A DNA stretch of 64,000 nt from Sporosarcina sp. FSL K6-3457 (GTDB taxonomy: Bacteria; Bacillota; Bacilli; Bacillales_A; Planococcaceae). The DNA lies in assembly GCF_038007285.1 (NCBI RefSeq), contig NZ_JBBOWX010000002.1, forward strand, positions 124,001 to 188,000, in the 5' to 3' direction. How positions within the stretch are numbered: position 1 is the stretch's first letter; each line of letters opens with the position of its first letter. A program made the position numbers and the translations under genes. Positions 59,066 through 64,000 of the stretch are shown here, in pieces. The notes below the pieces were generated by a model. The model was not told where the DNA came from and did no database searches. It saw only the letters and a list, made by a program, of their open reading frames with translations.

Positions 59066-61060
59066 ATGTTGTCAAATAGAACTAAAGTCACTATTAAGCA
59101 AAGGTTAATTTTAAGTTTTTTACTTGTGAGCCTTGTTCCGATGTTTATTGTAGCCATTGTTATCTACAATACTTCTGTGAGTGAAATTGTCAATCAGGAA
59201 GAGGATTCGATGCAACAATTTACTGAAAGTACTGCACAAGGAATTGAGGAATGGATTGGAAGCCGGGCAAGTGAAATCAAATTGGCTTCGAAGACAGAAG
59301 AAATCACATCACTAGATTCTAAAAAGCAAAATCAGCTGGTTAATATCATTAAAGAACAGGATCCAGCGTATGAGGTCATTATTTTTGTCGACACAGAAGG
59401 GATTGCGAGAGCACATACAACTAAAGAACAGATAGATGTACAAAACCTTTCTGAAAGAAACTACTTTCAAAATGGGATGAAGGGAGAAGACACAATTTCA
59501 AATGTGTTAATCTCTGGTACGACGGGGAATCAGATGATTGCTTTGTCTACCCCGGTTTTTTCCTCTTCGGGGAAAATCACAGGTGTACTCGTAGCGACGC
59601 TAAACTTTAATCACCTTGTGGATAAGTATTTAAATAATGAAAATCAGAATTTACAGCCTATTATAGTTGACAGCAGTGATGTCATCCAAGTTCATCCGAA
59701 TGCTGATCTTATTGGAAAGTCACTGGACGAATCTAATTTAGATGCGAAATGGCTAACTGTATTTGAAGAAGGAAAAGGCTCTAGTGGCTATACCACAATT
59801 GGTAAAAAGTCTGATGCCATGCTTGTTTCTGCTGCGCCAATCGAGCTTGTTGATTACGGCCTTTATTTCGTTTCACCAATGAAAGCTATTCTTTCAGCAA
59901 CAGAGAAAACGAAATTATTCAGCGTAATTATTTTTGGTGTATCCGTACTCGTTATCCTTGCTGTGGCGCTATTCATAGCCTCCCGAATCAGCCGACCTAT
60001 TCGTCAAGTAACCGACCAAGTGAAAGCGTTCTCTGATGGGGATTTCAGCGTCAATCCACTCATCATAACTAGCTCTGACGAAACAGGCTATTTGGCAGAT
60101 AGTTTAAACAAGATGCAGCAAAATCTTCATCAGTTGATTACGCAAATCGGAGAAAATTCATCCCAAGTTTCAGCTGCATCGGAAGAATTAATGGCTAGTG
60201 CCGAACAATCTAGTCAAGCTTCCGAACATATTACACTGACAGTCGAAGAAGTGGCCAGTGGGGCAGAGGTGCAAATGGGAACTGTTGAACGTACTGTTCA
60301 AAATACCGATACGCTTTCTATGAATGTAAACCAGATAGCATCTCATGCAAAACTGACTTCCACTTTATCTGAACAAGCATTAGGGAAAGCAGGAACTGGA
60401 AATGAAACGATTCAATCGACTGTCATCCAAATGGAATCCATTTATGAAACAATGAAAGAATTGTCAACCTCTATTACCGGAATGAGTGAACGTTCAAAAG
60501 AAATCGATCAGATTGTTGAAGTCATCTCTGGTATAGCCGCACAAACCAATTTACTCGCCTTAAATGCTGCAATCGAAGCAGCACGTGCAGGTGAACAAGG
60601 GAAAGGATTTGCTGTCGTCGCAAATGAAGTGCGCCATCTTGCAGAACAATCGTCCCATTCCGCCCAGCAAATTACACAGCTTATTTCAAATGTCCAAATG
60701 GAGTCAAATAATTCAATCCGGATGATGGAAAAAGGCCAAAAAGAAGTAGAAGATGGTGTTCAAATCGTACATGTAGCAGGTCAACTCTTCGCAGAAATCA
60801 AGCATGATTTAAACGATGTAGCAGAAAAGTCTATGGAAGTTTTAACTTCAACAAATCAGATGATAGAAGGTACGGTTGATGTCGTGGAATCGATTAGTCA
60901 TATTTCAGATATTTCAAATCGTACACTTTCCGGTACCCAAAATATATCAGCAGCATCTGAGGAGCAATTAGCTTCCATGGAAGAAATTTCATCCTCAGCC
61001 ACAGTTTTGGCTGGTATGGCAGAGAATCTACAAGAAATGATTTTGAAATTCAAACTATAG
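59066..61060 (+). CDS. Methyl-accepting chemotaxis protein with extracellular Cache sensor
   Basis: 664 residues from ATG 59066 (AAAGGGGGA 6 bases upstream; an ATG at 59039 lies before that site). The first membrane span is at about 12-33. The extracellular double-Cache-like domain (about 35-280) has the LSERNYFQNGMKG motif seen in amino acid or dicarboxylate sensors. The second span is at about 283-304, followed by HAMP and the signalling domain with the hairpin tip IAAQTNLLALNAAIEAARAGEQGKGFAVVANEVR (about 490-525). It reports to CheA/CheW, which are not in the window. The ligand is unknown. Confidence 0.93.
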   Translation: MLSNRTKVTIKQRLILSFLLVSLVPMFIVAIVIYNTSVSEIVNQEEDSMQQFTESTAQGIEEWIGSRASEIKLASKTEEITSLDSKKQNQLVNIIKEQDPAYEVIIFVDTEGIARAHTTKEQIDVQNLSERNYFQNGMKGEDTISNVLISGTTGNQMIALSTPVFSSSGKITGVLVATLNFNHLVDKYLNNENQNLQPIIVDSSDVIQVHPNADLIGKSLDESNLDAKWLTVFEEGKGSSGYTTIGKKSDAMLVSAAPIELVDYGLYFVSPMKAILSATEKTKLFSVIIFGVSVLVILAVALFIASRISRPIRQVTDQVKAFSDGDFSVNPLIITSSDETGYLADSLNKMQQNLHQLITQIGENSSQVSAASEELMASAEQSSQASEHITLTVEEVASGAEVQMGTVERTVQNTDTLSMNVNQIASHAKLTSTLSEQALGKAGTGNETIQSTVIQMESIYETMKELSTSITGMSERSKEIDQIVEVISGIAAQTNLLALNAAIEAARAGEQGKGFAVVANEVRHLAEQSSHSAQQITQLISNVQMESNNSIRMMEKGQKEVEDGVQIVHVAGQLFAEIKHDLNDVAEKSMEVLTSTNQMIEGTVDVVESISHISDISNRTLSGTQNISAASEEQLASMEEISSSATVLAGMAENLQEMILKFKL

Positions 61061-61445
61061 CCTGAAACTTTTTTGAATTTAAATGAAACCTTTACCCATC
61101 GACAAACGTATTATATAAGAGAAGGACCAATAATTATTTTCAATTAGCAGTCACCTAAATGAGAAAGTATTTTGTTTGACAAATCAGATGTTTAAAAACT
61201 TGAGCTGCTGGGTATAACAGTATAGAGCAGAAATGCATATGTTATTGAGTTGCAGCAAAGCCGTTAAGTATTGTGGAATTGTGACAAAATGCTACAGTTT
61301 GGCAATTTATTTTTAAAAAGTGTATTCATCGGTAATGAATATGTGTATAATAGGCTTTAGTAGTAACCACATTAAAATTATTCTAATTCAATATGTACAA
61401 ATATAATTTCTAACATTTAATCCGACTGAAAGGAAGTGTCAGCAT
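61061..61445. other. AT-rich intergenic region upstream of spx
   Basis: No gene is seen. A TATAAT lies at 61346-61351, about 95 bases before spx, without a clear -35; TTGACA at 61183 lacks a matching -10. In B. subtilis spx has several promoters and repressors (PerR, YodB), but I could not identify their sites here. Confidence 0.4.
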
Positions 61446-61844
61446 ATGATGGTAACATTATTCACATCCCCAAGCTGTACATCATGTAGGAAAGCAAAAG
61501 CGTGGTTAGAGGAACACGAAATTCCGTATACAGAGCGAAATATATTTTCTGAACCTTTGAATATTGACGAGATAAAAGAAATTCTTCGTATGACAGAAGA
61601 TGGAACGGACGAAATTATTTCAACGCGTTCGAAAATTTTCCAAAAGCTGAATGTTGATGTAGAAAGTCTTCCATTGCAACGTCTATACGAGCTAATCCAG
61701 GAACATCCTGGCCTTTTGAGAAGACCGATTATTCTCGATGAAAAAAGGTTGCAGGTGGGGTATAATGAAGATGAGATTCGTCGATTCCTACCGAGAAAAG
61801 TAAGAGCCTATCAGCTGCTTGAAGCGCGGCGCATGGTAAACTAA
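61446..61844 (+). CDS. spx: Spx, redox-sensing transcriptional regulator
   Basis: 132 residues (131 if started at the second ATG, 61449, as B. subtilis Spx is). An ArsC-like fold with the redox switch CTSC (Cys11, Cys14). The RNA polymerase alpha-binding region and LLRRPIILDEKRLQVGYNEDEIRRFLPRK are nearly invariant. Under thiol stress Spx binds RNA polymerase and redirects transcription; it is normally degraded by ClpXP. AAAGGAAG precedes the start. Confidence 0.96.
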   Translation: MMVTLFTSPSCTSCRKAKAWLEEHEIPYTERNIFSEPLNIDEIKEILRMTEDGTDEIISTRSKIFQKLNVDVESLPLQRLYELIQEHPGLLRRPIILDEKRLQVGYNEDEIRRFLPRKVRAYQLLEARRMVN

Positions 61845-61859
61845 TCCAACAATAGTGTG

Positions 61860-61910
61860 AAGCTGATGGGAATTGACATTGAAAAATGCCGTAAACCTAT
61901 CAGCTTTTTT
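61860..61910 (+). terminator. Rho-independent terminator of spx
   Basis: AAGCTGATGGG pairs with CCTATCAGCTT around a 24-base loop and is followed by six T. Confidence 0.8.
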
Positions 61911-61918
61911 ATTTGTAT

Positions 61919-62090
61919 TTAGCGGATGTCACAGATTTTGAAAGGAGTTATGAAGGCAACCTAGGTTCGCCGCGTCCTGCGGCAACAAGGAAGGATGCAA
62001 TTCAATCCTTCCCCGTTGCATGACCGGCATCATGCAGGCCTCAAGCTCGATTCAAAATCTGGACGCAATTACGCCGTGGTGTAATTGATT
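61919..62090. repeat. Dispersed repeat family B, copy 3, with an internal hairpin mini-repeat
   Basis: The outer halves AGCGGATGTCACAGATTTTG and CGCAATTACGCCGTGGTGTA match the other family B copies. The centre is longer and holds the hairpin mini-repeat (61969-62014). Confidence 0.8.
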
Positions 62091-62275
62091 TCTCTTGCTT
62101 TCCCAGAGGATGTTTTCTACAATGCTATTACTATCAAAATTATTCATCCTGAGGCAGAACCCTTTCAAATCTCGTAGGATGGTCATATATTAAGTATAAG
62201 CATTGCAGGATTTTTACACACATTGATTGAGGGGAACCGGTCAAATCCTGTTTTAGAGGAAAGGAGAGAAAAAGG

Positions 62276-62938
62276 ATGGAAATAGAGCGCATTAACGAAA
62301 ATACAGTTAAATTTTTTCTTTCATATATTGATATTGAAGAGCGCGGCTTTACACGGGAGGAAGTTTGGTATAATCGCGACAAAAGTGAGGAACTCTTCTG
62401 GGAGATGATGGACGAAGTCAATGACGAGTCAGAGTTTGAAATCGAAGGACCATTATGGATTCAGGTGCATGCAATGAGCGGTGGAATTGAAGTGACAGTT
62501 ACACGAGCACAAATGTCCGAAGATGGCGAACCGGTCGACTCACCTTTTGGCATAGATGATCCAAGAAAATTATTTCCAAATGACAGTGGGATGTTTGCAG
62601 ACGATGAAGAGATGATACCGGATGTGAATGTTGGTGCACAAGAGTGGCTCGATAATGTATTTGTCTTCAAAGAATTCGATGACCTCATTCCATTAACGAG
62701 TCGAGTGGAGGGGTATATCGTCAAATCATCCCTTTATGCATATGAAAATAATTATTATTTGCATATCGAATATGAGGATGAAACAATGGATGAAGCGAGG
62801 AAAACAGATTTGTTCAGCGTCATTTCTGAATTCGGAATGCCATCTAACCTGACGAAACATCGACTTGGGGAATATGGTAAAGTCATTATGGATGCAGATG
62901 TTTTCACGAACATTCAACACTACTTTGGAACGAAGTGA
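62276..62938 (+). CDS. mecA: MecA, ClpC adaptor
   Basis: 220 residues. The N-terminal substrate-binding domain (MEIERINENTVKFFLSY...) and C-terminal ClpC-binding domain (about 120-220) are joined by an acidic linker. MecA delivers ComK and other proteins to ClpCP. It is followed by coiA, and spx lies upstream, the B. subtilis arrangement. GGAGAG precedes the ATG. Confidence 0.95.
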   Translation: MEIERINENTVKFFLSYIDIEERGFTREEVWYNRDKSEELFWEMMDEVNDESEFEIEGPLWIQVHAMSGGIEVTVTRAQMSEDGEPVDSPFGIDDPRKLFPNDSGMFADDEEMIPDVNVGAQEWLDNVFVFKEFDDLIPLTSRVEGYIVKSSLYAYENNYYLHIEYEDETMDEARKTDLFSVISEFGMPSNLTKHRLGEYGKVIMDADVFTNIQHYFGTK

Positions 62939-62947
62939 ATAAGTTCA

Positions 62948-62978
62948 AAACAGCTATCAATGCGATAGCTGTTTTTTG
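62948..62978 (+). terminator. Rho-independent terminator of mecA
   Basis: The perfect 12-bp stem AAAACAGCTATC / GATAGCTGTTTT is followed by T's. Confidence 0.92.
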
Positions 62979-63071
62979 TGCTTGCAATTTAATTAGAAAA
63001 TTTGTAAAATTAAAGTCAATTAGACTATAGTGCCTAAGTCTAACTGAAGTGAAAAGGAGGGAATTCGTATA

Positions 63072-64000
63072 CTGACAGCAAAATCAGCAAGTGGACAACT
63101 CATTATTCTTACACCGGAGTTAACAAGGGAACAGTTGAAAAAATGGCGAAGGACAGAATTATTCTATTGCCCTCAATGCAAATCCCCGCTTCAATTAAAA
63201 GTTGGAGAAATTATGATTCCGCATTTCGCACATAAAAAAGATACTAGCTGTTCAGCCTGTTTTTCAGAAGGTGAAACGCAAGAACATTTGCAAGGAAAGC
63301 TGCAGTTGTATCATTTTTTGCAAAAACAGACGAAGCATGTCGAACTTGAACCTTTTTTGCGTATGTTGTCACAACGCCCTGATCTTCTTGTGACAACAAC
63401 ATCGGCTTCAACACCTATTGAGTTTCAGTGCAGTACAATCCCTGTCTCTGACATGGAGTCGAGGTCTAACGGTTATCGTAGTATAGGAATGAAACCGATA
63501 TGGATTTTGCATACCCCAGCAAAGTTCACAACATTACCTCAAGCTGTTGGTATGTTCTATTTTTCTAAGTTCCACGAAAGCTTCTTAACCCACACATACC
63601 CTGAAGCTTATACATTTCTCACGTACAATCCCCAAAAAGAACGCTTCCATTATTTTTCTAGTTTGATCCACGTTGCAGGAAAACGATATATTGGTATCCA
63701 TCGGTCATTACCGTTATCGAAGCAAGTATTTCCGTTTGCAAAACCTAAAGCCCCATCTAAGGAAGAGTTACATCAATATGTAGCCATTTATGTATCCATG
63801 CGTAATGATTTTCTACAATCACGTATTTTATTAAATCGAAGAGGGGTAAATGATTCTTTTTTGAAAATATGTTATGAAATGCGTGTTCATCCAACGAATC
63901 TTCCCTTATGGATTGGAATCCCCGTGACATTTAGCGAGTCGTTTCGAGAGCATGATTGTGAATGGCAATTGGGACTTATCCATTTTATGAAGTGGAGGGG
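63072..64000 (+). CDS. coiA: CoiA-like competence protein (3' truncated; non-canonical start)
   Basis: The frame runs off the window after about 310 codons. The N-terminal zinc-finger-like YCPQCKSPLQLKVGEIMIPHFAH and the nuclease-like PDLLV...IEFQCS motif identify CoiA, a competence-induced protein involved in recombination of incoming DNA. GGAGGG (63056-63061) is well placed, but the codons after it are ATT CGT ATA CTG; there is no ATG, GTG or TTG until a TTG at about codon 23, inside the conserved region. I list CTG 63072; ATA 63069 or ATT 63063 are alternatives. Position after mecA supports the identity. Confidence 0.85.
   Translation, partial: MTAKSASGQLIILTPELTREQLKKWRRTELFYCPQCKSPLQLKVGEIMIPHFAHKKDTSCSACFSEGETQEHLQGKLQLYHFLQKQTKHVELEPFLRMLSQRPDLLVTTTSASTPIEFQCSTIPVSDMESRSNGYRSIGMKPIWILHTPAKFTTLPQAVGMFYFSKFHESFLTHTYPEAYTFLTYNPQKERFHYFSSLIHVAGKRYIGIHRSLPLSKQVFPFAKPKAPSKEELHQYVAIYVSMRNDFLQSRILLNRRGVNDSFLKICYEMRVHPTNLPLWIGIPVTFSESFREHDCEWQLGLIHFMKWR

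Overview
The window reads as low-to-mid GC Bacillales chromosome, most like the Planococcaceae (Sporosarcina and relatives). The basis is gene content and order: ctpB-minJ-csbA, addB-addA, yisK-yisL, fabH-fabF, a T-box-controlled trpS, oppABCDF, spx, mecA and coiA all resemble Bacillus subtilis neighbourhoods, and there are strong Shine-Dalgarno sequences, many GTG/TTG starts and rho-independent terminators. The species assignment is inference.

Layout. 1-3.8 kb: the end of a CtpB-type protease, a long repeat array, MinJ (division topology) and CsbA. 4.0-5.8 kb: AzlD/AzlC amino acid exporter (minus) and a TVP38/DedA-like membrane protein. 6.4-10.9 kb: a cytoplasmic molybdenum formate dehydrogenase (fdhF with its DUF1641 partner, minus) divergent from its maturase gene fdhD. 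11-21.9 kb: a 1.3-kb GC-rich repeat array, then addB-addA (recombination helicase-nuclease), a DUF418 membrane protein and yisK. 22-25.7 kb: yisL, a 42-residue membrane peptide, a TnpB-only IS200/IS605 element with recognisable ends, and a membrane-anchored GH13 protein that has lost its catalytic nucleophile. 25.9-35.7 kb: DegV, a Cof-type phosphatase, two paralogous peptide-binding lipoproteins (minus) and, divergent from them, a four-gene peptide ABC permease operon. 35.8-44.7 kb: a two-component system divergent from a 1928-residue SLH-anchored surface protein. 44.8-51.1 kb: YitV, YitW, DUF2929, FabH/FabF with a FapR operator, TrpS with T-box leader, and a DUF3899-like protein. 51.3-57.2 kb: oppABCDF. 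57.5-64 kb: a DUF4015 glycosidase-like protein, a chemoreceptor, Spx, MecA and the start of CoiA.

The most unusual content lies between genes. Four long intergenic arrays (about 1.3-2.2, 5.8-6.35, 11.1-12.5 and 48.85-49.1 kb) are unrelated or only partly related in sequence, yet share one architecture: degenerate subunits of about 20.5-21 bp, grouped into an exact 82-bp higher-order unit in three arrays and a 42-bp unit in the fourth. Every array starts within about 0-25 bp of the T-tract of an intrinsic terminator. I know of no described system that explains them. In addition there are two families of dispersed intergenic repeats that run up to or into stop codons, a small hairpin that is present in one copy and absent from another copy of the same repeat (filled and empty site), and a 53-bp tandem repeat with a covarying stem.

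Limits: this is a reading by eye without searches or folding software. Domain residue ranges marked approximate are estimates, and promoter calls are consensus matches only.
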